IMG/VR virus record: IMGVR_UViG_3300046501_000372
Span: 1-52,839 of that record
Source of the DNA: a virus
DNA length: 52,839 nucleotides
Strand: one strand, 5' to 3'
This document shows positions 9,213 to 17,073 of this stretch, one piece after another (position 1 is the first letter of the stretch; each line of letters begins with the position of its first letter). The position numbers and the translations under genes were made by a program. The notes under the pieces are model-generated. The model saw only the letters and a list, made by a program, of their open reading frames with translations. It did not search any database and was not told the DNA's origin.

Positions 9213-9799
9213 CTTCTCGGCTTTGTCCGACTTGCGCGGTTTCGTATGCTCCCGCAGAATACGGGGCGTCGTACTATTGCAAGCCGTGTATGGCCGCGCG
9301 TGCCCGATCTCGACGACTCGCTAATCCGGAAGCCTCGCGAGCGGTCAATGCTAAATGGCGCAATAATAATCTTGACCGCTTCAAAGCGATGCAAGCGGTT
9401 TGGTTCGCCGAGAACGCGGAATATCGTTCCGAATATCGGAAACGTCAGCACGAACAGACTAAGCCCCGCGCGCTACAGCTGGCGCGAGACTGGAAAGCCG
9501 CCAATCCAGGCAAATGCTTAGCCTACACAGCGAAACGTACAGCGATTAAAAAGAACGCGATTCCCAAGTGGTCGAATGCCGAGATGACCGAGACGGTCTA
9601 CCATTTGGCTCGAATGCTGACGGAGACAACCGGCGAGCCGTATCATGTCGACCATATCGTTCCCTTGGTTTCACCGTACGTTTGTGGTTTACACTGGCAC
9701 GGCAACTTGCAGATTCTGACGGCTTCGGAAAACCAGTCCAAGTCGAATCGTTTCGATCCGAACACGCCGCTGGCGATGGGGGCCCTACGTCATGGCTAA
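9209..9799 (+). CDS. HNH endonuclease, probably a free-standing homing enzyme
   Basis: 196 aa, GTG start within GTGA of the sheath stop. N-terminal Cys pairs (CPTC, YYCKPC) form a likely zinc finger; basic helices follow; the HNH core is HVDHIVPLVSPYVCGLH with NLQILTASENQSKSNRF (about residues 150-185). The gene is visibly less GC-rich than its neighbours and splits the sheath-tube pair that is normally adjacent. It overlaps the tube gene start by 8 bases. DNA-nicking or homing activity is inferred from family. Confidence 0.85.
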   Translation: MTSRLCPTCAVSYAPAEYGASYYCKPCMAARARSRRLANPEASRAVNAKWRNNNLDRFKAMQAVWFAENAEYRSEYRKRQHEQTKPRALQLARDWKAANPGKCLAYTAKRTAIKKNAIPKWSNAEMTETVYHLARMLTETTGEPYHVDHIVPLVSPYVCGLHWHGNLQILTASENQSKSNRFDPNTPLAMGALRHG

Positions 9800-10232
9800 C
9801 AACAGAACTATCACCGCCGCCAACTCGGTCCTGCTGCTTAGCGCGGAAGGTCTGTTCGACGTGCCGCAGCGGATCCAGGGGTTCAGCGCGGACAACATCA
9901 CCAGCACGGACAGCCTGGCGAGCAAAGAGACGCTGATGGGCGTAGACGGGCGGCTGTCCGCCGGCTGGGTCGCAGTCGCCGTGCCGCAGACGATCACGCT
10001 GCAGGCGGACAGTCCGTCCAACGACTTTTTCGACGCGCTCCTGCAGGCCGAAGAGACGGCGCGCGAAGCGTACGTGCTGCGCGGCTCGCTCGTCCTGCCC
10101 GCCATCGGCAAGAAATACTCCATGTCGCGCGGCTTCCTTACCGGGATCGTCAAGTTCCCCGCGGTCGGCAAGACGCTCGCACCGCGCGCCTTTACGATCC
10201 TGTGGGAAAAGGTTACTCCGGCGAACACCTAA
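9792..10232 (+). CDS. Tail tube protein, DUF3277 family
   Basis: 146 aa, usual length for this family. MANNRTITAANSVLLLSAEG, QGFSADNIT and the ending PRAFTILWEKVTPANT are typical of DUF3277 inner tube proteins that pair with DUF3383 sheaths. The start lies inside the HNH gene, so the tube is still coupled to the upstream operon despite the insertion. Confidence 0.87.
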   Translation: MANNRTITAANSVLLLSAEGLFDVPQRIQGFSADNITSTDSLASKETLMGVDGRLSAGWVAVAVPQTITLQADSPSNDFFDALLQAEETAREAYVLRGSLVLPAIGKKYSMSRGFLTGIVKFPAVGKTLAPRAFTILWEKVTPANT

Positions 10233-10253
10233 GCGCAGGGAGGCGCTTTCTTC

Positions 10254-10418
10254 ATGGCTACCACGATCACCATCCGCACAGGCGAAAAGCCCGTTGTGGT
10301 TACGATGTCGCGCGAAGGCGGCGAGCCCTCGACGTACACCGTCCCCGCGAACACACCGCACCACGTCGCCATTCCCGACGAGTGGACGCTGACCGTAGCG
10401 GATGCCGACGATGCGTAA
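10254..10418 (+). CDS. Small tail-region protein, 54 aa
   Basis: MATTITIRTGEKPVVVTMSR continuing to a TAA at 10416. GGGAGG lies about 12 bases upstream of the ATG. Beta-rich and acidic at the C terminus. It overlaps the start of the tail assembly chaperone. Unknown role; the position between tube and chaperone suggests a tail component or assembly factor. Confidence 0.6.
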   Translation: MATTITIRTGEKPVVVTMSREGGEPSTYTVPANTPHHVAIPDEWTLTVADADDA

Positions 10419-10908
10419 GACCAAAGACGTTACGATCGCGCTGGGCGACGGCAACCGCGATAACGGCAAGACCTTCCGCCTGACCGAGATGCCCGCCGTG
10501 CAAGCCGAAAAGTGGGCCGCGCGCGCCCTGCTCGCCATGTCGCGTAGTGGCGTCGAGATCCCCGAGGAAGCCATGTCGGCCGGCGCCGCGACGTTGCTGG
10601 CCGCGGGCTTGAGGTCGTTCACGTCCATGGCGTTCGAGGATGCCGAGCAGTTGCTGGACGAAATGTTCGGTTGCATCGTGTTCTTGCCGGACCCGAGCAA
10701 GCCGCACGTCACGCGCCCGCTGATCGACGACGATATCGACGAGGTGTCGACCCGTCTCTTCCTGCGCGGCGAGGTGATCGAAATCCACACGGGTTTTTCC
10801 GTGACCGCCACTCTCTCGAGCTTGGGGGCGGCGGCCAAGGCGCAGGCGGATTCGTCCGGTACGCCAACGTCCCCCAAACCGTTGGAACCGTCGTCGGCCA
10901 GCGCCTAG
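10402..10908 (+). CDS. Tail assembly chaperone (G-like)
   Basis: 168 aa if starting at 10402; an in-frame ATG at 10411 (MRKTKDVTIALGDGN) is equally possible. Content (FRLTEMPAVQAEKWAARALLAM... FEDAEQLLDEMFGCIVF) matches tail assembly chaperones of myophages. The C-terminal 30 residues are low-complexity (Ser/Pro/Ala). An open frame one base back encodes a conserved-looking extension (see 10875-11018), so this is the short product of a frameshift pair that assists tape measure assembly. Confidence 0.8.
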   Translation: MPTMRKTKDVTIALGDGNRDNGKTFRLTEMPAVQAEKWAARALLAMSRSGVEIPEEAMSAGAATLLAAGLRSFTSMAFEDAEQLLDEMFGCIVFLPDPSKPHVTRPLIDDDIDEVSTRLFLRGEVIEIHTGFSVTATLSSLGAAAKAQADSSGTPTSPKPLEPSSASA

Positions 10909-11018
10909 CCACGCTGCATGAACTGTCCACGGTGTACGGACTGGAAGCTATGTACGATCTGCTGGAAATCGGACTAGTGGACAGCCGTAACCAGCAGATT
11001 GCCGGGGAGCCTCAGTAG
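10875..11018 (+). other. Probable -1 frameshift extension of the chaperone (GT-like)
   Basis: In the -1 frame the DNA encodes QRLATLHELSTVYGLEAMYD and onwards to DSRNQQIAGEPQ, a helical segment typical of chaperone T domains, with no start codon of its own. A run of five C followed by AAAC at 10871-10879 (codons TCC CCC AAA) allows the CCC tRNA to slip back one base; the next codon would be CAA at 10875. The fused product would be about 205 aa. The slip site is not a perfect X-XXY-YYZ heptamer, so the exact position is inferred. Confidence 0.65.
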
Positions 11019-11224
11019 AGGGGCGAGCGAAGGTAGCACTTAAGTGTTTTGAGGAACACGCCCTTTTTCTTAGTGCGACGGACAAAGCCGCTATTCACCC
11101 GTTTGTCCAATCGCCCCGACTTGAACAACCGTGTCATTCTTTTTTCGTCGTACGCCCTGGCCTCGGCCACGACTCGAACCCGGTCAGACTGGCGACGATT
11201 ATTGTTGGCGGTTCGTAAGCGCAT
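11012..11224 (-). CDS. Small highly basic protein, 70 aa, antisense in tail module
   Basis: Starts MRLRTANNNRRQSDRVRVVA with AGGAG nine bases upstream, so this start is preferred over a longer form. About a third of residues are Arg or Lys, suggesting nucleic-acid binding. It is the only minus-strand gene between the chaperone and tape measure genes and its end overlaps the chaperone extension by 7 bases. TTGACA on the minus strand at 11278-11273 (part of the shared palindrome) could be its -35 box. No family recognised. Confidence 0.65.
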   Translation of the reverse strand: MRLRTANNNRRQSDRVRVVAEARAYDEKRMTRLFKSGRLDKRVNSGFVRRTKKKGVFLKTLKCYLRSPLY

Positions 11225-11262
11225 CGGTCCGGCTCCTAAGTTACCGCCCACCCCTACCAGCA

Positions 11263-11278
11263 TTGACCGCCCTGTCAA
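11263..11278. promoter_or_regulatory. Palindrome TTGACCGCCCTGTCAA between divergent genes
   Basis: TTGAC and GTCAA arms with six bases between. It lies between the minus-strand basic protein and the plus-strand tape measure gene, and either arm reads TTGAC as a -35 box for one direction. One of seven related copies in the genome (see findings). Confidence 0.6.
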
Positions 11279-11318
11279 CACCTATCGCCCCGCTCGCTCG
11301 TAAGGTACTGTCCACGCC

Positions 11319-12944
11319 ATGAACGTCATAGACGCCCTTGTCGTAACGCTCGGTCTGGACGCCAGTGCGTACCGCAAGTCCGCAGCCGACACGCGCGCGG
11401 ACCAAGGCAAGGTCGTCGAGCAGTCCGACAAGATGGCCAAGCGCCTCGAGTCGGACGGCAAGCGTGCCGCGCAATCGTTTCGGTCCGTCCGTAACGAGGT
11501 GGCGGGGCTACTGCTCGCCTTCACCGGCGCGGCCACTTTGCGCGGTTTCGCGAGCTCGCTTATCGTCAATGACGCTGCGGTCGGCCGCCTCGCTACGAAT
11601 CTCGGCATGGCGACCGAACAGGTGTCCGCATGGGAAGGCGCGATCAAGCGCGTCGGTGGCGATGCGAAGGACGCGGACGCGGCGCTGCAGTCCATGGCGG
11701 CCGCCTTCCAGTCGTACAAACTGACCGGCACGACCGGGAAGGACGCGGACTTTCAGGGGCTGGGCGTTTCGCTGAACGACCTGCAGGATCCAGCCGGTGC
11801 GCTGCTGAAGATCGCCGAAGCGTCCGAGCGTATGAGCCGACCGGAGTTCGTCGCGCGCGCCGGCCGGCTGGGCCTGTCCGATGCGACGATCAACCTGCTC
11901 GCTAAGGGTCGCGCCGGCACGCAAGGGCTGGTCGACGACCAGTACAAGCTGGGCGTGGCGACCGACGAGTCAAGCCGTGCCGCGCAGAAGTTCGAAGAGA
12001 CGTTGGCGCGCGTCGATTCGTTGCTGCGCGAGAAGGTCCGTCCGATCGTCACGGAAATGCTCGAATGGTTCGAACAGTGGGCGGGCGATACGGACAACCT
12101 GTCGCTGGCGGTTGGTGGTTTGCTGATCGTGTTGGGCGGCCTGTCGCTATGGGTGCTGGCCGCCGCCGCGCCGTGGATCGCGTTTGCCGCGGCCATCGCT
12201 GCCGTGGTCTACGGTCTGGATCGACTGAAGAGCGTTGCGGCCGCATTGCTCGCCGGCGACTTTAAGGGTGCTTGGAACGCTCTGACGACTGGCGACACGA
12301 TGGGCTCGCCAGACGTGTCGCGCGTGTCGGGCGACTGGATGAGCCGTGCCAACGCGGGCTTGCCGTCGGCGGGCGGTCGCGGCCCGAACGCCGGGATCAT
12401 CGCGTATCTGAAGCGCGCCGGGTTCAGTAACGAGCAGGCGCGCGGAATAGACGCGGGGATCGGTGCGGAGGGCGGTGCGGTCGGTGCCGTCAACCCCAAG
12501 TCCGGCGCGTTCGGTATCGGCCAGTGGCTCGGTTCGCGCAAGCAGGGGCTGTTCGCGCGGTACGGGCGCAACCCGTCGCAAGAGCAGCAGCTGGCCTATC
12601 TCGTCTGGGAACTGAACGGCGGCGACCACGGCGGGCGGGCGGTGCGCGGCCAGTCGACCGCGGAAGGCACGCTGAACGCATATATCACCCGGTTCATGCG
12701 GCCCAAGGCGGGCTATGAGACGACCAGCGACCTGTCGCGCGGCATGGGGATCCTTGGCGGTCGAGCACCGGTGGGCGTCGGTGCGCGTGGCGGTACGGGC
12801 GGCTCGTCGACCAACACGACCAGCGTCGGCCAGATCACCGTCTACGTACCGAGCGGCGATCCGGACACGATCGCCAGCGGGATCCGCGGCGCCATCGTCA
12901 AGCGCGGCTTGGTCGTGCAGTCCGGATCGGGTATGAACCCCTAA
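11319..12944 (+). CDS. Tape measure protein with tail-lysozyme domain
   Basis: 541 aa, short for a tape measure, predicting a short tail. Residues 1-230 are helical (VIDALVVTLGLDASAYRKSA at the start is typical). A hydrophobic stretch of about 45 residues (LSLAVGGLLIVLGGLSLWVL onward, about 266-305) can span a membrane. Residues about 360-480 resemble phage tail lysozyme: GFSNEQARGIDAGIGAEGG, AFGIGQWLGSRKQGLF, QLAYLVWEL. It would cut peptidoglycan during DNA entry. Overlaps the next ATG. Confidence 0.85.
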   Translation: MNVIDALVVTLGLDASAYRKSAADTRADQGKVVEQSDKMAKRLESDGKRAAQSFRSVRNEVAGLLLAFTGAATLRGFASSLIVNDAAVGRLATNLGMATEQVSAWEGAIKRVGGDAKDADAALQSMAAAFQSYKLTGTTGKDADFQGLGVSLNDLQDPAGALLKIAEASERMSRPEFVARAGRLGLSDATINLLAKGRAGTQGLVDDQYKLGVATDESSRAAQKFEETLARVDSLLREKVRPIVTEMLEWFEQWAGDTDNLSLAVGGLLIVLGGLSLWVLAAAAPWIAFAAAIAAVVYGLDRLKSVAAALLAGDFKGAWNALTTGDTMGSPDVSRVSGDWMSRANAGLPSAGGRGPNAGIIAYLKRAGFSNEQARGIDAGIGAEGGAVGAVNPKSGAFGIGQWLGSRKQGLFARYGRNPSQEQQLAYLVWELNGGDHGGRAVRGQSTAEGTLNAYITRFMRPKAGYETTSDLSRGMGILGGRAPVGVGARGGTGGSSTNTTSVGQITVYVPSGDPDTIASGIRGAIVKRGLVVQSGSGMNP

Positions 12945-13693
12945 TGTCCGCACTCTTTCCGAACGTGCCGCTTGCTATTGCCGGGGTTCCGGCGGTGCTG
13001 CGCCGTGCGGGCGCGCTGGCCGACGCTCGCGAGCAGTTGGCTACGGCCAGCCGCGACATATCGAACACGATCGCCGCGCAGCGCTGGGGCATCTTCGCGC
13101 AGTCCGGCGACCAGTTACTGGACCCCGATAACGTCGTGTCGCTCGAGCACCGCGCCGAGTACCGGGTCGCCGACTATCCGCTGGAAGGCGGTTCGTTCGA
13201 ATCGTACGACAAGGTGCAGACGCCGTTCGATATGCGGATAGCGGTCAGCAAAGGCGGCTCGCAGACCGATCGCGAGACGTTCCTGACGACCTGCCAGGCG
13301 CTGCTCGAGTCGCTCGCGGTCTATAATATCGTCACGCCCGAGCGCACTTATCTGAACGTTAACGTGGTCGGTATCGGCATGACGCGCAACGCGACGACCG
13401 GCGCCGGAATGGCGACCGTCGAGCTCGTGCTGCGCGAGGTGCGGCAAGCGGCCAAGGCGGCGTACAGCCGGACCGAGACGGCCAGTACAGACCAGCCACT
13501 GGCCGCTGCGCCGGCGACGACCGCGCCACCCGTCAGCGCGGCGCAAGGCACCACCCGACGGCCAGCCGCGGTGCGCAAGGTCAACCAGGGTAGCGTACAG
13601 CCGAAGCGGGTCGTAATTTCCGGTGCGACGCTGACCACAACGGCGAGCGGCCGAAAGCTGTTCGTTTACGACACGCCGCCGGGAGGCCGATAG
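12944..13693 (+). CDS. Baseplate/tail hub-associated protein
   Basis: 249 aa. Residues 40-150 (ISNTIAAQRWGIF... YRVADYPLEGGSFESYDKV... FDMRIAVSKGGSQTDRETFL) match a conserved phage protein found directly after tape measure genes in myophages related to Bcep781 and Pam3, thought to link tube and baseplate. The C-terminal third is a Pro/Ala/Thr-rich linker ending in a short beta segment. Precise name uncertain. Confidence 0.65.
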   Translation: MSALFPNVPLAIAGVPAVLRRAGALADAREQLATASRDISNTIAAQRWGIFAQSGDQLLDPDNVVSLEHRAEYRVADYPLEGGSFESYDKVQTPFDMRIAVSKGGSQTDRETFLTTCQALLESLAVYNIVTPERTYLNVNVVGIGMTRNATTGAGMATVELVLREVRQAAKAAYSRTETASTDQPLAAAPATTAPPVSAAQGTTRRPAAVRKVNQGSVQPKRVVISGATLTTTASGRKLFVYDTPPGGR

Positions 13694-13694
13694 A

Positions 13695-14180
13695 ATGCCC
13701 GTCCCGTCCTACTATCCGATCGATATCGATCCGCCCGGTGACGGTGGCGACCCGGGCACCGGCTATCCGCCGCTCGCGCCTACACCCAGTCCGACCCCGA
13801 CACCTACCCCCACGCCAACACCGACCCCACCGGTGAGCAGCGCAACTGTGCCGTCGGCCGTCGTAGCGGTGGCGCGCGCGCTCGCGTCGGTCATCGTGCC
13901 GTTGTCGCCCGTCCCCGCACAGGTGCTGGCGGTGTCGCTGGGTGCGCAGGCTTGCCGCATCCAGATCGCGCAGAAGTCGACGGGGCTCTATCTCGATCTG
14001 TTCGTCGCGGACGTGCCGGTCGTGCAGGGCGTGCTGTGCCGTGATCGCAACGTGCTCGTGCGCGACGCCTACCACGGCTTCACCGGCGACCTGACATTCT
14101 ACGACACGCAAGGACTGGCCGATCCGTCGTACGAAGGGCTCGGCTCGCGCTGGCAGTTGGTGTGGCTGACCGTACCGTGA
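13695..14180 (+). CDS. Baseplate plug protein (Pam3 gp18-like) with Pro-Thr extension
   Basis: 161 aa. The C-terminal 100 residues carry VPAQVLAVSLGAQACRIQIA, LYLDLFVADVPVVQGVLCRD and DLTFYDTQGLADPSYEGLG, typical of the baseplate plug domain. The first 60 residues are an unusual extension with PSPTPTPTPTPTPTPTPP, a simple repeat in both protein and DNA. Its stop overlaps the GTG start of the hub gene. Confidence 0.75.
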   Translation: MPVPSYYPIDIDPPGDGGDPGTGYPPLAPTPSPTPTPTPTPTPTPPVSSATVPSAVVAVARALASVIVPLSPVPAQVLAVSLGAQACRIQIAQKSTGLYLDLFVADVPVVQGVLCRDRNVLVRDAYHGFTGDLTFYDTQGLADPSYEGLGSRWQLVWLTVP

Positions 14181-15046
14181 GCCTCGAGCAGCGCAAGATC
14201 GACCTGAAATTCCAGCTGGGCACCGGCGCGTTCGGCGAGGACGGTTCGAACACGGTCGAACTGACCGGGCTGCGCTGCACGGCCAACATCACAAAGTCGG
14301 GCGGCGTCAGCATGTCGAGCCTCGATCTGCGCGTCTACGGCATGCCGCTGGACGTGATGAACAAGCTGACCATCCTGAACAAGCTGCGCTACACGGACAG
14401 CCGGTTCAATTCGGTGACGGTCAGTGCGGACGGCGCGGTTTGCTTTACCGGGATCATGTCGGAAGCGTGGGCCGACATCCAGTCCGCGCCCGACGCGCTG
14501 TTCCACGTGTCCGCCTTCACGGGACTGCTCGAGGCGGTCAAACCTGTGGCGCCGGTCAGCTATAACGGCTCGGTCGACGTGGCGACGATCATGGCCGGGA
14601 TCGCCGTGCAGATGCAGCCTATCCGTACGCTGGAAAATAGCGGTGTGGACGTGCGACTGGCCGATCCGTATCTGCCCGGGACGCTCCGTGACCAGGCACT
14701 GGCCGTTGCTCGCGCGGCCGGGATCAACCTGTTCATAGACGACACGGTGCTGGCAATCTGGCCGAACGGCGAGTCGCGCGGCGGACTTGTGCCGGTGCTG
14801 TCCGCGGCGACCGGCATAGTCGGCTATCCGCAATTTACGCAGAACGGCATCATGGTCCGCACGCTCTATAATCCGTCGCTCGTGTTCGGCCAGACGGTCG
14901 AAGTCGAGTCGGTGCTGACGCCGGCCAACGGTCGCTGGACGATCGCGGCCATCAGCCATAACCTCGACAGCGACGTGCCCGGCGGCGCGTGGTTCACGAG
15001 CATAGAATGCGGCCTGCTCGGGCAGACCGTCGCGGTGATCGACTGA
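14177..15046 (+). CDS. Baseplate hub protein
   Basis: 289 aa from the GTG at 14177, chosen because it overlaps the previous stop as GTGA; an upstream GTG at 14162 is possible. MSLEQRKIDLKFQLGTGAFG and later VLTPANGRWTIAAISHNLDS are typical of myophage hub proteins (gp27/gpD-like). It precedes the spike, as expected. Should form the ring that carries the spike and continues the tube. Confidence 0.75.
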   Translation: MSLEQRKIDLKFQLGTGAFGEDGSNTVELTGLRCTANITKSGGVSMSSLDLRVYGMPLDVMNKLTILNKLRYTDSRFNSVTVSADGAVCFTGIMSEAWADIQSAPDALFHVSAFTGLLEAVKPVAPVSYNGSVDVATIMAGIAVQMQPIRTLENSGVDVRLADPYLPGTLRDQALAVARAAGINLFIDDTVLAIWPNGESRGGLVPVLSAATGIVGYPQFTQNGIMVRTLYNPSLVFGQTVEVESVLTPANGRWTIAAISHNLDSDVPGGAWFTSIECGLLGQTVAVID

Positions 15047-15624
15047 TGAACGACCAGCAAGCCTACGCCGGCCAAGGCGACCGCCAGAGCGGAACGAGCG
15101 AATGGAACCGCATGAACGCGGCGATCCGATCGGTCGTCAACCAGCTGGCGACCATGACGCCCGTACGGGTCGTCGCGGTGCGTGCGGGCAGCGTGGACGT
15201 AGAGCCGCTCGTCGCGCAGCTGGACGGCGCGGGCAATGCCGTGCCGCACGGGACGCTGCACAATCTGCCCGTCTACCGCGCGCAGTCGGGCGGTATCGGC
15301 ATCATCATGGATCCGGTCGTCGGGGACCGCGGCGTCGCCCTGTTCGCGCACAGCGACATATCAAGCGTCAAGGCCAACCGCGCGCCCAGCCCGCCGGGAT
15401 CGCGCCGGCGGTTCGACTGGTCGGACGGGGTGTTCCTGCCGGGGTTGCTGAACGACGAGCCGGTCAGCTACGTACGGCTGTCGGGCAGCGGCGTGGAGAT
15501 CGAGGCGCCGACCGTGACGACCAGCGCGAGCCTTGCGGCCGGCGGCGGCGCGACGGGCAGCTTCTCGACGACGGACGGCAAGGTCGTTACGGTGGTCGGC
15601 GGGATCATCGTGGGGATCGCATGA
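15046..15624 (+). CDS. Baseplate central spike (gp138/gpV-like OB fold)
   Basis: 192 aa from the ATG in TGATG. MTPVRVVAVRAGSVDVEPLV, then GGIGIIMDPVVGDRGVALFA, and HSDISSVKANR are the OB-fold blocks of gp138/gpV-like spike proteins. The end is beta-rich and Gly/Thr-rich (GATGSFSTTDGKVVTVVGGI), consistent with a short needle. Membrane puncture role is inferred from family. Confidence 0.8.
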   Translation: MNDQQAYAGQGDRQSGTSEWNRMNAAIRSVVNQLATMTPVRVVAVRAGSVDVEPLVAQLDGAGNAVPHGTLHNLPVYRAQSGGIGIIMDPVVGDRGVALFAHSDISSVKANRAPSPPGSRRRFDWSDGVFLPGLLNDEPVSYVRLSGSGVEIEAPTVTTSASLAAGGGATGSFSTTDGKVVTVVGGIIVGIA

Positions 15625-15965
15625 CCATCTATTCGGATATCGTCGCCCAGGCCGAGCAGTGCCGCACGTGCGAGGAATTGCAACGGCTGGCGCAGCGTAG
15701 CCTGCCACAGCTGGAAGCTGTGCTGTCGGGCGTCACGGAAGCCGCCGCCGCGCTGGAAGCCGCGCAGGAACTGCTGACGCTCAACCCGACCAGTCTGACC
15801 GACATCGCCAGCTATATCGGCAAGCTCAAGACGTACATTATCACGCCGTACCTGGCACCCTATGCGACGTACCTTGAGCAGATCCCACAAATTACGGCCG
15901 GGATCGCGCAGGCCACGGCCGGACTGAACGCCGCGGCTAGTCGGATCGGGAACTGTTCGATTTAA
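15621..15965 (+). CDS. Helical baseplate-region protein, 114 aa
   Basis: ATGA overlap with the spike gene. Mostly helical, Ala/Gln-rich, with two cysteines near the N terminus (EQCRTCEELQRL) and one near the end (GNCSI). Its stop overlaps the stop of the minus-strand gene that converges on it. Conserved helpers of unknown function are common after spike genes; no function is assigned. Confidence 0.65.
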   Translation: MTIYSDIVAQAEQCRTCEELQRLAQRSLPQLEAVLSGVTEAAAALEAAQELLTLNPTSLTDIASYIGKLKTYIITPYLAPYATYLEQIPQITAGIAQATAGLNAAASRIGNCSI

Positions 15966-16144
15966 TCCAGTCCGAGCCGCTCTACTAACTCATGCAAAAA
16001 CGCTTTTACGTCGTGCATATCGGCAATTTCTTCGATCCGTTCGTATGTCGACAAATTAGCCATTCGAGCCGTTTCGGCATCTTCTGCAAGACAAGCTGCT
16101 TCAAATTGCGCGGCAAGTTCGCGCCGACGATGGGGGCTGCTCAT
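15962..16144 (-). CDS. Small acidic helical protein, 60 aa (minus cassette gene 5)
   Basis: Starts MSSPHRRRELAAQFEAACLA at the ATG overlapping the upstream stop (ATGA at 16144-16141). Predicted helix-turn-helix-like packing but no recognisable motif. Last gene of a five-gene minus-strand cassette inside the baseplate module. Confidence 0.6.
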   Translation of the reverse strand: MSSPHRRRELAAQFEAACLAEDAETARMANLSTYERIEEIADMHDVKAFLHELVERLGLD

Positions 16145-16365
16145 TTGACCCGCCTCCACCCGTAACGGCTCGACCACGACCAGCCGCGCGCGGCCAGCAC
16201 CCGGCCCGTATCTTCCCGCCAGCGGCAAGCGGGCGTCGGCTCGGGACTACCGCGACACGTGTCGTTCTGGACGTACCAGGCGCGCATCAGCAGCACGTCG
16301 ACCGGCTGCGCGTGCGCGGGGACCTGCCAGAAACTGGCGGCGGCGGACAGGGCGAGCCAGATCAT
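16141..16365 (-). CDS. Small exported protein, 74 aa (minus cassette gene 4)
   Basis: Begins MIWLALSAAASFWQVPAHAQ, a Sec signal peptide with cleavage likely after AHA. The mature part has two cysteines and is Trp/Arg-rich (WREDTGRVLAARGWSWSSRY), pointing to a periplasmic protein with one disulfide. Overlaps its neighbours by ATGA. Exported small proteins of this kind can alter the infected host's envelope, but the function is unknown. Confidence 0.6.
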   Translation of the reverse strand: MIWLALSAAASFWQVPAHAQPVDVLLMRAWYVQNDTCRGSPEPTPACRWREDTGRVLAARGWSWSSRYGWRRVK

Positions 16366-16655
16366 GCCAGTAACTCACGGATACGGATCATCGCTTCGGT
16401 CTGGTTGTCGACGCCGAGTTCCTTCCAGATTTCCGCAAGAGCCGTGGCGCTCGCTTGGGCCGCCTGACCGTCGCTCGTCCAGCCCTGTGCCCAGACGGGT
16501 CGCAGAACTTCCAAGGTCGTGACGGCTTGGTCGGCTCGTTGCTTTTCGCCGGCCACCAGATCAGCAGCCGCGCCAAGCAGTTCGGTGATCGGGTTGAGAA
16601 ATTTTGCCCGTACTTTGTGAGTAGCGTGCATGAATCGTCGTTGTTCGTCCGTCAT
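16362..16655 (-). CDS. Helical protein, 97 aa (minus cassette gene 3)
   Basis: MTDEQRRFMHATHKVRAKFL, then a helix-rich body ending MIRIRELLA. Resembles small phage early proteins in composition; no motif recognised. ATGA overlaps on both sides. Confidence 0.62.
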   Translation of the reverse strand: MTDEQRRFMHATHKVRAKFLNPITELLGAAADLVAGEKQRADQAVTTLEVLRPVWAQGWTSDGQAAQASATALAEIWKELGVDNQTEAMIRIRELLA

Positions 16656-16780
16656 TTCCGTCCCTCTCGGTCAAATTGCCGTTGCGCCTCGCGCGGATCG
16701 GTCGTGGAGACTGGCCGATTGTCGCCGCGGTAACGGTCGATCACTAGCCGTTCGTGCTGTGCGGGGCGATACGGGGTCAC
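16652..16780 (-). CDS. Small basic protein, 42 aa, GTG start (minus cassette gene 2)
   Basis: Frame open from a GTG at 16780 (3 bases after the upstream stop) to a TGA overlapping the next ATG. Sequence begins (M)TPYRPAQHERLVIDRYRGDN. Included because it exactly fills the gap within the cassette with coupled ends; too short for confident family assignment. Confidence 0.5.
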   Translation of the reverse strand: MTPYRPAQHERLVIDRYRGDNRPVSTTDPREAQRQFDREGRK

Positions 16781-16783
16781 AGT

Positions 16784-16996
16784 CTACCCGTGCGTATGGA
16801 ACGCAGCGGCCTCGCCGCCAACAGCCGCATCGATCGCACTACGAATATCGAGCCGCGGTTCACCGATGAAGAATCGCCGCATAAACCGAAATCCCGCGCG
16901 CTCGTCTTCGAACTTCGGCACCCAGTCAAAACTGATGCCGGTACGTGAGCGTTTCGCGGCTTGCTCTAACCAGTCCAGTCGTTCCGAATCGGTCAT
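16784..16996 (-). CDS. Small protein, 70 aa (minus cassette gene 1)
   Basis: MTDSERLDWLEQAAKRSRTG, with AGGAGG nine bases upstream of the ATG. The start RLDWLE is shared by many short phage proteins of unknown function. First gene of the cassette, directly downstream of the palindrome at 17012, which can supply a -35 TTGACC reading leftward. Confidence 0.65.
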   Translation of the reverse strand: MTDSERLDWLEQAAKRSRTGISFDWVPKFEDERAGFRFMRRFFIGEPRLDIRSAIDAAVGGEAAAFHTHG

Positions 16997-17011
16997 CTCG
17001 TCGTCCTCCTA

Positions 17012-17027
17012 TTGTCAGAACGGTCAA
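17012..17027. promoter_or_regulatory. Palindrome TTGTCAGAACGGTCAA between divergent genes
   Basis: Imperfect TTGAC-N6-GTCAA copy between the minus-strand cassette (start 16996) and the gp25-like gene (start 17074). Reading leftward it gives TTGACC. Confidence 0.55.
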
Positions 17028-17073
17028 TAGCACCAAGCTAGCCGTCGCGCAACCCCCGTGCTACGGTCCGCCC

